A stretch of 64,000 nucleotides of DNA from Anisakis pegreffii (taxonomy: Eukaryota; Nematoda; Chromadorea; Rhabditida; Anisakidae). Within the stretch, counting starts at the first letter, position 1; every line of letters begins with the position of its first letter. Under the pieces are notes generated by a model. The model ran no database searches and was not told the DNA's origin. It saw nothing but the letters and a program-made list of their open reading frames with translations. Of this stretch, positions 13,942 to 24,306 are shown piece by piece. Where the stretch lies: positions 248,001 through 312,000 of the forward strand of contig JAPYMA010000207.1 in the NCBI GenBank assembly GCA_035041965.1. The letters run 5' to 3'. A program made the translations under genes and the position numbers.

Positions 13942-14271
13942 TTGCTTTCACTAGTACACGTGAACTGCGAACAACAGTTGAGTATTTCCGTGTTCCAGAT
14001 TGCATATACTATGCTGGGTTTATTCATTTTAAGCGATATCAAGATCGTGTCTTATTGTAAGCAAACTTTTAGATGCATATGGCTAGGCAATAATGATTAC
14101 GGCATAAAAACGATTTTACCGAGCAACAAGACATCATTCGAATTGTTGACCCTGCATAACATCGCTTGCAGAATCGAAGTAAGTTCACCATCGGTATATT
14201 GTGGAACAAATGAAGAATTGCTGCACCCAATCGCTTATGTCAAGCTGAAATACGATGAAAATCTAAATTGT
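13942..14271 (+). CDS. Unrecognised ORF, copy A (partial, cut by BEL/Pao)
   Basis: An open plus-strand frame begins about 130 bp upstream of the fucosyltransferase start and runs in the opposite direction. It is open for about 110 codons until the transposon junction near 14271, after which the last residues come from the element. A possible splice acceptor (CACTAG, ending 13954) suggests an internal exon rather than a start. The translation has a hydrophobic stretch near its beginning, WLGNNDYG, an N-glycosylation sequon (NKTS) and several cysteines. I recognise no family. The same frame is kept in unit B, apart from one stop, and continues there for another 95 codons. Confidence 0.4.
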
Positions 14272-14322
14272 ATTTCGAGAACCGGGAATAAGTTATCTTT
14301 GCTGTGAAATTCACGACAGAAG

Positions 14323-14343
14323 TGGTGCCACAAGCCGGGATTC
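14323..14343 (+). promoter_or_regulatory. Probable tRNA primer-binding site of the BEL/Pao element
   Basis: The 21 bases TGGTGCCACAAGCCGGGATTC begin with TGG. Their reverse complement ends in CACCA and resembles the acceptor and T-arm end of a tRNA. The site is 10 bp upstream of the gag start, as expected just inside a 5' LTR. I did not assign the tRNA. Confidence 0.6.
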
Positions 14344-14352
14344 AAAGACACT

Positions 14353-15700
14353 ATGTCAGGTTCGTGCAGACAAGCGATGGGTCCCCGTAAGGAGAGGTTG
14401 ATTGGGTACTTGCGAAATGTTCCTAGTCTCAAAGTTCCTGACCCTGGTAGTCCTCATCCAGAGAGGATCGAATTCCTCGAAGAGCAGATTGATGAAGTTG
14501 ACGATTTCACAAACGAAGTCAATAAGACAATCGGAGTCTTAGAAGAATACCTCACCCAATGGATCAATCTCAAAAGTAATTTGAAAGGGGACAAAGCTGC
14601 CAAAGAAAACGCAATTTTCGACGGAGTGGCTTCCGACCCAAATGGTGCGATGCAACTCATAGATAAAGCTTGGGACATACTCGACGTAGTGCAGAGAGAC
14701 GTAAAGAAGGCAGCAAGACTAGTTACAAAACTAAATGAACAAACAACACAGCGATTGACACAAACAAATATGAAACACGTCAAACTTCCTAAGTTAGAAA
14801 TACCCACATTCTCAGGCTATTATACTCAAATGGCCCGAGTTCTGGTCAGTTTTTCAAGCAGCGGTGGACAGACAACCTATTCACGAGATCAACAAGTTAA
14901 ATTACTTGTTGAGTAGCTTGAAGGGTCTTGCACATGAGTTTGTAGAGGGTACGCAATCATCACCTCTTCCAACTACAGGGTCGTAGTAAGTGTACATAGG
15001 GAACGGTTTGATAATGAGAGAATTATCATAAAGTCCCTCCACGATGAATTGAAAAGAATTCATCAAGCCGATCCCAAATACCCATCTCGAACCATCAACG
15101 AAAGTGAGCGGGTACTCAGACAGCTTGAAGCAATGAAGGAAGATATCAAACATGCAATCATCGAAGTGATCGTGGAAGAGAAACTAGCGAAGTGGTTGCT
15201 CAACGATATTTACGTGAAGAGAAGAAACGATCCTGAGTAGGACATCAATAAATTACGCGAATATATCAATCAACTAGTCGTCAGAAGAGAAGAGGTGGAC
15301 CGTATCACAAACGATTCAACGACGCAAGATCGATATCTATCACAAAGAAACGAAGTCGGGAACAAGAAATCGATCAGAAACGAAACGAATAAATCATCGA
15401 CGTTTGTAACGATCAGTGAAAAGAAGAGAAGAGAGGGGGAAAGAATGAGGATCGGACTTGTGCATTCTGTGAAAACTCCAACTGGAGCAATCAATGCAAA
15501 GAATATGTTGATGTGAGAACTCGCTAGGAAAGAGTGGTGAAAAAGGGATTGTGTTTCAAATGTCTCGCTCCCGGACACCTCGCCAGAAATTGTCCGAAGA
15601 GAACGAAATGCTTTTACTGCAAGATGGAGCATAATTCCGCGTTATGTAAAAACAAGGGAGAGGTAGTTTCAAGTCATCAGAACACGGAAATTCCCTAGCG
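14353..15700 (+). pseudogene. BEL/Pao gag remnant with CCHC zinc knuckles
   Basis: The first open frame (14353-14916) starts at an ATG and contains KLPKLEIPTFSG, a signature of Pao-type gag proteins. A frameshift near 14835 moves the following conserved region (WPEFW, then LNYLLSSLKGLAHEFVEG) to another frame. Further stops lie at 15238 and 15513. A zinc-knuckle pair is readable around 15550-15655 (CFKCLAPGHLARNC, then CFYCKMEHNSALC), as in nucleocapsid domains that bind genomic RNA. Coding capacity is lost. Confidence 0.8.
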
Positions 15701-15864
15701 CAAAGAAGTGAATGAGGTGGATATGAAACAAATGAAAAATGATTCAGCATTCACAATAACGGTCATAAAGAATGGAAGCGAGGTCAAAGTGGATCAAAAC
15801 GTGATTCTTTTATGTAAAAAGATACACGTGTATAATCCGAAACAAATGAACAAATACGCTGAAA

Positions 15865-16075
15865 CGACTGCGTTTTTTTGATGCCGGATGTGAGAGAACA
15901 TTCATCTCATAGTCAGACAAACTATTCGACAATTTGAAATTGACCGCTGAAAAGAAGGAAAATATATCAATTGCAGTGTTTGGAGAAGAGGAACCAAAAT
16001 CCTATGACTCCAAGCAAGTGAAGCTGTTGACCAATTCTAACCTGAGAATTAGAAAGAGTGGCAAAAGGTGCGATT
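15865..16075 (+). pseudogene. BEL/Pao aspartic protease remnant
   Basis: A short region reads FFDAGCERTFIS in one frame. It resembles the active-site segment (D-[ST]-G, here DAG) and flank of Pao proteases, and is followed by KLTAEKKENISIAVFGEE. The serine or threonine after the catalytic aspartate is replaced and a stop follows (15909), so it should be inactive. Confidence 0.6.
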
Positions 16076-16321
16076 AGTGCGATAAGGTGCAATGCGATAG
16101 GCGACAAGGTGCGATCAGGAGAAAGGCGAACAGCAATTAAACATTTCCACCACCTGAGAAAAACCTGAAATAGTGATAGGAATGGACCACTTTTCTACTT
16201 AATTGACGGATTCGAAAAATTAGCATCCGGTTTCTATGAGGTCGGAACAAAAGTAGGGGACATCATTGCAGTAGAAGGGAATGTTGATATGGAAGAAATT
16301 GTAAATTCCTCTCTAGTCATT

Positions 16322-16886
16322 TATTTATTTATTTATTTATTTAATCAGCAAATCCAACTCATTACGAGTTTATGCCTCTCTGTTATTACCAATATCACTA
16401 ATATCACATTCTTCCTTCCTTGGCATTCTTCTTTCCGCGCAACTAACAATAATAGCGTTTGGAATCATCTGTCTTCATGAAATCCGAACTTGAATTATTG
16501 ATTTGGCAAGTACAGAGGTTTTGGGCTACTCTCCCATATGCCCATTTATTTCTAGGGAGAGGGACTCAGATAGAGCCCGAAAATACATTCCGATTAATCG
16601 ATTGAACACTTGTCCAACGATCGTTCAGAGTAGTTGTTTGGAACAGCCATCAGTAGTGAATCAGTAATCTTTCGTTATCAGTAATAAACGATTAATGTAA
16701 CCGGGTAGATCCATAGCAATCGGCATATCAAGCACGCCACAACCAACCAATAACGAGCGCCTGTTGCCATAGATAATTTGCATAATTAAATCCAGCCGAA
16801 TACCAACAACAATCCATTAAGCCATCGCAACAATGACGAATATTTTGCCGATCGCACAGAACGATCGACAAACCAACCGCTCACCG
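16322..16886 (-). mobile_element. Nested 565-bp retroposon with (AAAT)n tail and 12-bp target duplication
   Basis: The 12 bases TCTCTAGTCATT occur at both edges (16310-16321 and 16887-16898). Removing the insert plus one copy rejoins the BEL/Pao reading frame exactly (SSLVI followed by TFANC). The insert begins on the plus strand with (TTTA)n, so on the minus strand it ends in an AAAT-type tail, typical of target-primed non-LTR insertion. It has no long ORF. It could be a SINE or a 5'-truncated LINE. Confidence 0.8.
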
Positions 16887-17147
16887 TCTCTAGTCATTAC
16901 CTTCGCTAATTGCGTAATCGATAGCGACAACGTAGACGTGGATCGATTTTGGAAATTGGAAATATTGGGAATTAGGGATCCAATAGACACTGAAAAGGAG
17001 GTTGCGGCTATTCAAAGATTCCAGTCATCGATAGAGAGAGCAACAGAGGGCAGGTACGGAGTAGGTTGGCCGTCGAAAACGGATAATCCCAAAGTACCAT
17101 ACAATTTTGGTCGGTGTGTAGGGTGACTGAAGTCGATACTCAAGAAG

Positions 17148-18137
17148 TTGCAGGGAGACGGAGAATTATTCAAGTTGTATGACGAAATTTTCAAGCAGCA
17201 ACTGAAACTGGGAATAACTGAGAAAGCTCCAAAGAACGCGGAAGGATTACTAGTCTCCTACATCCCTCATCAGGCGGTTCTTTCTCCCGAAAAAACGACA
17301 ACAAAATTGCAAATAGTCTTCGATGCGAGTGCAAAGGACCAAAAAGGGAATTGTTTGAACGGTCAACTCCTAAAAGGCCCCATATTATTAAATGACCTGG
17401 CTGGGATACTTTTAAGGTTTATTTAGAATTGGAGGAGGAGGATAGAGATACGACAATATTCTTATGGGTAAGAGATAGGTTCGCTGACGTTCAGAAGGAC
17501 AATATCGAAATCCTCAGATTTTGTCGCGTACCATTTGGAATGGCTTCAAGCCCATTTTTGCTAGCAGTCGTACTGACAAAGCATCTGAACGAAGTAGGAT
17601 CAGAAACAGCCAAGGAAATTCTAGCAAACTTGTATGTTGACAATGTGATACTGCCAGCAAACGATGTGATGTAGAAACAGCGCTAAAGTTATATCAAGAG
17701 TCCAAAGCCATATTTGCAGATGCAAAAATGAATTTAAGAGCACTCACATGCAATAGCGAAAAGTTTTATGAGGCAATCCACCGAATGATTGCGATAAAAC
17801 AAAACAAACTAAGGTCTTAGGTTTGAGCTGGCTAGTTGAAGAAGACCCAATAAGTCTGAAGCCTAAAAAATTGGATAATCCTATGACAAAAAGAGAAATA
17901 CTCAGATTCATAGCTTCACATTCCGATCCGCTTGGGATGCTGTATCCAATTCTCGTACTCATGAAGTCATTTGTCCAGTTGCTTTGGGTCGAAAAATACA
18001 AATGGAAAGAAAAACTCAGAACCAAAGAGAAGATCATGTGGGAGGAAATAACCAAGAACTGGGATGAAGAACTTATTCTGGTAAAGAGAAGAGCGATGAT
18101 GACAACAATATTTTCGAGAGACAATCAACTTCTCATG
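17148..18137 (+). pseudogene. BEL/Pao reverse transcriptase remnant
   Basis: Recognisable blocks include SYIPHQAVLSPEKTTTKLQI and VFDASAKD, then LLKGPILLNDLAGILLRF, RVPFGMASSPFLLA and LYVDN. The order and wording are those of Pao-clade reverse transcriptases. The first catalytic aspartate block appears deleted around 17425, the usual YVDD reads YVDN, and frames change at 17426 and 17674. A thumb or connection region continues to about 18130. The protein would be dead. Confidence 0.85.
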
Positions 18138-18222
18138 TTCAGCGAGCTGTCGAGAAGTATTTACGGCGGATTGGCGCAACCAAACTGCAACAGACAACAT
18201 TGAATGGTGTTGATAAAATTGG
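18138..18222 (+). pseudogene. Fragment of mannosidase last exon fused to BEL/Pao
   Basis: These 85 bases match the start of mannosidase exon 23 (9448-9532) with only a few changes. Left of it is Pao sequence and right of it fucosyltransferase-unit flank (from about 10917 in unit A). It is the only mannosidase sequence left upstream of unit B. It supports an ancestral mannosidase copy at this place. Confidence 0.85.
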
Positions 18223-18520
18223 CCTAATCCCTGTGGTATTTGAAAATCTGGGTCTAACTCCTTTACAGCGGTTCGGTCGGAAATTTTGTTTTCTATGCAC
18301 CAACTTGCTGCAGGTCCTGGGCTGTTCGTTCGCTCATTTCAAATTTATTCGGGAATTATTCAAAGTCAAGCAAACTTCACAAACTCTGCACATACTCATT
18401 GTCAGTTTTGATCGAACCTGAACAAATTTGCTCACGATCAGGTTCTCCGAAAGGATGTTTCGAATTCCCCACACAAAAACATGTACATGTGAAAGTATGT
18501 TCATCATTCAGATGTTTTAT

Positions 18521-21219
18521 TCACTGAATATTTATAAAAACGGTTCCATTCGGTGATTCCGTCATGTTCAAGGACTTCCAGTGCGGCGGGAAAAAGTCTC
18601 GAGGATCAAGCTCTCGTTCGATACCGTTCGCTTTCGAGTAAACCGAATTGTAATAAATTGACGTATTCGGTCGAGTCAAGTAGGCCATCCACCATGCAAA
18701 TGTTGATGCGGATGCTTGAAACAAAATATTATCACAACGAAACACCGTGAAAATGACTTACGATTAAACAATTTCTCAGAATCGCACGATTGTCACAGTC
18801 TGTGGCTAGAAACAGATTGAACATAATCACTTTAACCTTTCACATATTGCAATCATCCATTGATCACACAAATGGATCAAATAGTTCTTCCTAATGCTAA
18901 AGAGCTGCGTTAGTACATGAGCCACTCAGTTCCATCTCATGGCCATTTATAGCTCACCAATGAGCAAATGCCCGTTCAGGGCTACCTTCGTTAGCATAAT
19001 GTGTTTCTTTTAGCAGTCCGAATGGCATATTGTGAAATTTGAGAAATTGAAGCACATGTTCAATGAAAAGAAATTACCCGTTATGAGAACAGCATCACAG
19101 TACGAACTGCAGAAGGCAATATCGACAATTGGTGTAATGTTCACTAATGGCTGAGCAACATGAACGTCTAAAGTTGAATTTAAAAATTGTTTCGTCAAAT
19201 TTCGATTCCAATTATAATCATCACCAAATAGCAGCACAGTTATGTCACGATTTTTTTTCACTGAAAATAAGCGCAGCTGTAATTGGATAATCCCATGATC
19301 GTTAATTGTAAAAGTCCGTTTTGCCGACGTATAGGCTGGTTCTGCAAATGAGTAGTGAGCATTCTGGAAACGAATGACTGCGTTCGCTCATGGAAATGAG
19401 TACCTATCGTCGAAATGTTATTAAACAAATCACATCATTTCGCTTTCAGAACAATCACGGGAACCATGAGAGCACTACAGATGATCTACAGTTTGCTGAT
19501 CATGGACTATCCATGATTGCACACAGAACGAGAATCGAATGAAGCTGATACCATTCTCGCTGATATATTTGATTGCATTGAACGTAAACACTTCCGTAGA
19601 GTGTTGATGCAAATTTGAATCGACAAAATCACCACGTCGCGTATGTACGCAAAGTCTAAATTTCCGAATTAAAATGATGATAATCCATCCCATGCAGTAA
19701 CTGGTACGTACTTTCACCATTCGAAATGTGATCATTACGGGCAAGAAAACTCACTTGTAATTTTGATTATCGAAAACAGTTCGATTGAAGAGTTGAGTGA
19801 ATGCAATAAGTCGTGTGGAACGGTCGATCGAAAGAATTGAGGAGCGCACTTCGTCGGATATGTTCATAAAGTATTTAAAGCTCTGAAACGATTAACACTC
19901 TGAACAGTCACACACGCAATCTTCTTGTTTTATTGAGCATATTTGGATAGTCATGAGAGATCCGAAGAAGAAACATCTCGATGTGATGCGTTGAAAGCAA
20001 GAAAGAGTGCAAGCTCTGGCGCAAATTCGACTTGGAAGGTATTTTTGAGAGTAAGAAACCTGTAAGTACATATCATTCAAATAAATTTCTTGATAGTCAT
20101 GATATGCAAAAAGCTTATCCACATCACCATATACACAACATCGACCATCAGTAAGACTGATTGTATTCCGCTTGAGCAACTGAATTCATTTGATTATGAT
20201 GAGCAACAATGTTGAGATTAGAGGTAAATTAAGTACAACTGATGGATTGTTAAGGAATCTGCGATGATAAACGAATTTGTAGAAACTTGCGATACAAACT
20301 GAGTTCTGACTTCTTGGAGTTCTTTGAGGGGTATGAACAGCGCAATTTTTTATTATTGCGATTGATCAACGCGTAATCAAAGTTGCGGAGAAATCTGTTC
20401 AGATAAATACCTCGGGAAAGAGTATACGAAACTGAAACGGAAGATTCGGGAATGATTTCGAGAGCTGATACAGTTTTTCGATTGTAGCACTACTAGTGGC
20501 GTCTACGTATGGTATCCTGCAAAGTTCTGCATTTGAAAACAGGAATCCTCTTGACAAGTGATGACAGTCCCTTGTATTGGGCGCGAAACGAGTAAGTGAA
20601 GCGGTGAGAGTCTCAGAGCATAAGCTCTTGATCACAACGTTATTCAACACAAATTTATTAATCACACTCTCGTAAATCTATTTGTATTACAAATGCCTCG
20701 TTTGCTACATTACTGAGAGTGAATCAGAATTGATGTGATCGCATCGTTTATGCAATAAAACGACCACCTTTTCACAACAAATCCCTTGTGTAGTGGATAT
20801 CAGTCAGTACCTGTTGAGTGTTCTCGCGATTCCGATCAACGAAATAAATTCAAATAGCTGATTGCCAGTACCACCGCCATAAGTGGCGGCCGTAAACGGT
20901 GATCCTAGATATTTACAATCGTCGTCTAGTATGGTCCTGAAAATTTCATTAATTTTACTGATTGTGAGCTCGGCAAGTTTGTGGGCTTAATTTGTTTGGA
21001 AAACAGCTGGAATCACCTTTCAATGGCAGACTGGAATAAAGTGATCGGCGCTGGATGCGTTTGGTCCGAAAAAATAATTCTTGTAGCCATAAAAAAAATA
21101 ATTGAAGCTAAGAGAATCGTGAACGTGATAATGACATATCGCAAACGAGAATCGATGGCAGTCTTCGATATCTTCTGAGGTTGTTTTTGTTCTGATGTAG
21201 TGATCATTGGCTGGAACAT
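18521..21219 (-). CDS. GT11 alpha-1,2-fucosyltransferase-like protein, copy B (8 exons)
   Basis: Exons in coding order: 21017-21219, 20811-20936, 20411-20516, 20060-20179, 19755-19882, 19552-19655, 19078-19341, 18521-18714. Each exon has the same length as in copy A, so the product is again 414 residues and I found no stop or frame break. The signal anchor, GGGTGNQLFEF, HTRRGDFV and STFAWWMAYL are all kept. Differences from A are scattered substitutions, for example SVYSKAN for SVFSKTN near the C-terminus and VDSNLHQH after the HTRRGDF motif. The last intron carries about 250 bp more than copy A. The AATAAA overlapping the stop is conserved. Both splice signals and frame appear maintained, so I read it as a functional paralogue. 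Confidence 0.86.
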
Positions 21220-21350
21220 TCACTAAATAAATTAACAAACTAGTGGTCGTTCAAGAGATGATCTTATCCAGTCCACTATGTGATCTCTGAAGTGGCGAAG
21301 TACAACTCACTCAACCGCATTAATTCTGCTGATTAGATGAATGAAGTTGA

Positions 21351-21935
21351 TTGCTTTCACTAGTACACGTGAACTGCGAACAACAGTTGAGTATTTCCGT
21401 GTTCCAGATTGCATGTACTATGCTGGGTTCATTCATTTTAAGCGATATCAAGATCGTGTCTTATTGTAAGCAATCTTTTAGATGCATATGGCTAGGCAAT
21501 AATGATTACGGCATAAAAACGATTTTACCGAGCAACAAGACATCATTCGAATTGTTGACCCTGCATAACATCGCTTGCTGAATCGAAGTAAGTTCACCAT
21601 CGGTATATTGTGGAACAAATGAAGAATTGTTGCACCCAATCGCTTATGTCAAGCTGAAATACGATGAAAATGTAAATTGTTATCAACTGATATCAGCTTA
21701 TTGGATCACTCGAGATGCAGTCACTTCGAAATTCATGATGATCCATCGGCATTATTTTAAACTGGTGAATACTATTTTGGCAAGAAAATGGAGACCGAAG
21801 ATCAACCAGCGCAAATGGCGATGCAATGAGTTTTGTGATAAGCATGAGCGCTACGTTCAAATATCATATTATTCACCATATTCAGACCATAAGAAAGCTG
21901 CACATGACCGTTTCTTCAATGTCAACAAGCTATAA
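21351..21935 (+). pseudogene. Unrecognised ORF, copy B (one in-frame stop)
   Basis: The frame that is open in copy A runs here for 195 codons, broken only by a TGA at 21579-21581 where copy A has CAG-A. Past the stop it continues through YVKLKYDEN, YVQISYYSPYSDHKKAAHD and FFNVNKL to a TAA. One stop in so long a stretch of AT-rich DNA suggests a formerly coding sequence, or an exon that ends before the stop. I recognise no domain. It starts about 130 bp from fucosyltransferase copy B in the opposite direction. Confidence 0.4.
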
Positions 21936-22163
21936 CGCGACAAAAATCGCTTTTGCTCGTTAACGACATTCGCTGCAATTTAAGATGCAACCTTCCTTGA
22001 TTACTCACAGAAATTGTCACTGTTTACGTGCATTTCAAAATCACTTTTGTTCAAGCCGAAGTGCATCGTTCGAAAACAATGAAACAAGCGGACAACAATC
22101 GATTCATAGAATTTTTCACTACCCTCCAAAAAAATTCAGATTTGGACAGTTGCCTGATGGAAA

Positions 22164-24306
22164 TCTGGACAGTTGGAGATGATGAGTGGTTCGTGGATAA
22201 TGACCGATGAAGCGAGTTCATTTTTTCCGGCTACAAACGACAAAATTGTTGAAGGACAACAGTTCATATATGACCAATAAGGTTTATGTTTTATTGTTTT
22301 GAACAATCACCGAACTTAATCTTCTATTCCGTCTACGTTGACGAACGTTGACAGCCGGAATCAACAATACAACAATTGAACAACATTCGACAGTGAAATG
22401 GTCAATTATAGAGTGTGTTTGATAGAATCAGAATTTGACTTTAATTGTTGAGTGAAATGAACGAGAAATTAGCAAAAAAGAACAATTTCGATGATAGCAG
22501 CTATAAGAGCGATTAAAGCAGCTCGGAAAAGAATGAAAACCGTGCTAAAACGAATGAAAGCCCTGTTCACCCCCGACGGGCACCACTGATATAGCCGATC
22601 GTAAAAACTATGCTGCTTTAGGCTGTTCGAACGAAATCAGTTGGTGACATGAAATTTGCTCAAACTGTCGACCATTATGAAAATAGCGGTGGTGGACCCT
22701 ACATCATGAGCAGTAACGGTGAAGCTCAAGTTGGTATTGTTGAACTGCAGTTACGATTAGATTATAATGGATATGTTGATTGCATTCATCACATAATTCA
22801 CTGAATGATCCATTGAAGCATTTCTTAGCGCAAGCTCTACTAAGCATATGCAGATAATTATTAAAGCATTCAAAAAGATTCGATTCCATGGCTTCATTTC
22901 AGTCGCTCCCATTGATCGATTTGCGTCGTTTCATCGTCAAGGGACCCGTTCAGCAAAGCGCTTATATCCTTTCGAAGTATATCACTCAAAAAATCGCCCT
23001 TCACAATATTGAAGGTATTGATACAGATGTTCCTCTCTCAACAGTACTAATTTTCATGATGAATTCACTGAATTACTGTTTCAAGAATGAATGCCGATCT
23101 TTTTGATGACGAAAATGAGCTGAATAATGTTTAGGTAACGAAGGTGAACAACTGCATATTTCAATGCGAGTCGACATAAGAGGATTCAACAACATGGAGC
23201 TCATCACTCGTTTTAGTTCGGATCTCCATTCAAATTCCACTCAATTTTATACTGATAGTAATGGATTCCAGGTAAACTGAATGCAATTACACTGATCTGT
23301 TTGCATTCATTCAAACAGGTCTCTCGGAACAACTTTATCTATAATCTGCTTTATCGCTTGTCTGATCCATAGATATTCGTTCGTTTGGATTCCATTCGAA
23401 TCTAGTAATTTTCCTAACACTACCACTTGATCTGATCTAAAATGAGGTTTGCAGCTTCTGAAACGTGAATACAATCACAATTTGCCAGTGAACGCGAACT
23501 ATTACCCGATGCCAACAGCAGTGGTGCTGCAAGACGACTCAAGACGAATCACAATCGTCAGCGATGTAGGACACGGTGCTTCTTTATTCACCAAAACAAC
23601 CGCAGAAATTATGCTTGGTACCTTTCAATACACAATCACTCTGCTAATAATAATAATATCTGTAGTGGTCTTTATACTTAACAAGTTCAAAACCTCCTCT
23701 TGCTGAACGTCTTCATGTTATCTTTGATGTCATAATCCTTGCGATATCATATGCTCGTGATCAAGTAAATTTGATCAAAAGTGATCATCCGTTGCCAAGT
23801 TGTCGAATTAAACTGAATCTCGAATTATTTTTGATGATATAGATCGAATCTTTACGCATGACGATGGTAAGGGACTTGGTTATGGCGAGGACAGCGTATT
23901 GAATGATAATCTACCGGTTCAGATCGGATTTACAGTTATCTTCGAGAAAATGAATTCAGTCGAAATGGTAATCATTTTTCGTCACTCTGTTTTTCAATGA
24001 TATCTGGAACAAGACCTTAACTGTAAACATGGCTCTATTCAAATTCCCAAAACGTCAACTCTATGAAACGATTCAAGTCAAAACATAAAGACAGACATAT
24101 GGGAAAGGCAACATATTTGTTACATAATTGTCGCATATTTGTTACATATTCTGCTAAAATGCATGCTTACTGTCAAAACAAGGACATTTTTTGAAAGCTT
24201 TGTTTGAAAGCTTTTCTACGAATATGACCTTTCAGGAATGTGAGAAAAGAAGAAAATTCATAACTTCTTCGTTTATTAGCGAAATGAAAAAAATCAATGG
24301 ATTCGT
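22164..24306 (+). pseudogene. Internally deleted mannosidase II copy (exon 5 piece plus exons 16-20)
   Basis: Sequence from 22164 to about 22333 matches exon 5 and its donor region (about 2510-2680) but has a TAA where the functional gene has TTA. The match then jumps to 6886 and runs to about 8590 at roughly 99 percent identity, covering exons 16 (22622-22729), 17 (22903-23014), 18 (23135-23271), 19 (23455-23617) and 20 (23843-23967). These exons remain open. An unmatched piece of about 240 bp follows (24019-24258), then about 45 bp matching 8591-8640, then unit C. Exons 1-4, 6-15 and 21-23 are missing. It lacks both metal-binding segments and the nucleophile, so it cannot make an active enzyme. 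Confidence 0.88.

Larger units (their letters stand above)
10562..14271. repeat. Segmental duplication unit A
   Basis: First of three related units. It holds a T-rich downstream segment (10562-11110), a GT11 fucosyltransferase gene on minus and, divergently, an unrecognised plus-strand ORF. Unit B resumes its match at about 10917 and unit C at about 10562. The right end is set where similarity to units B and C stops and BEL/Pao sequence begins. Confidence 0.85.
14272..18137 (+). mobile_element. Defective BEL/Pao LTR retrotransposon remnant
   Basis: Parts in order: about 50 bp that may be an LTR end, a primer-binding site, gag with CCHC knuckles, an aspartic protease remnant and a reverse transcriptase fragment. 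All carry frameshifts and stops. RNase H, integrase and the 3' LTR are missing. The right end is fused to the last exon of a mannosidase copy. A younger retroposon is nested inside at 16322-16886. The element interrupts duplication unit A at its right edge. Confidence 0.85.
18223..22163. repeat. Segmental duplication unit B
   Basis: Second unit, colinear with 10917-14271 and continuing into sequence shared with unit C (about 28910-29270). It contains fucosyltransferase copy B and the plus-strand unrecognised ORF with a stop. It lacks an intron-3 segment present in A and C, and has an extra last-intron segment shared with C. Confidence 0.85.

Noticed and set aside
14454..14807. 117-codon minus-strand frame over the Pao gag region, and a 120-codon one at 15270-15632
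   Set aside because: Shadows of gag; the plus strand carries recognisable gag motifs.
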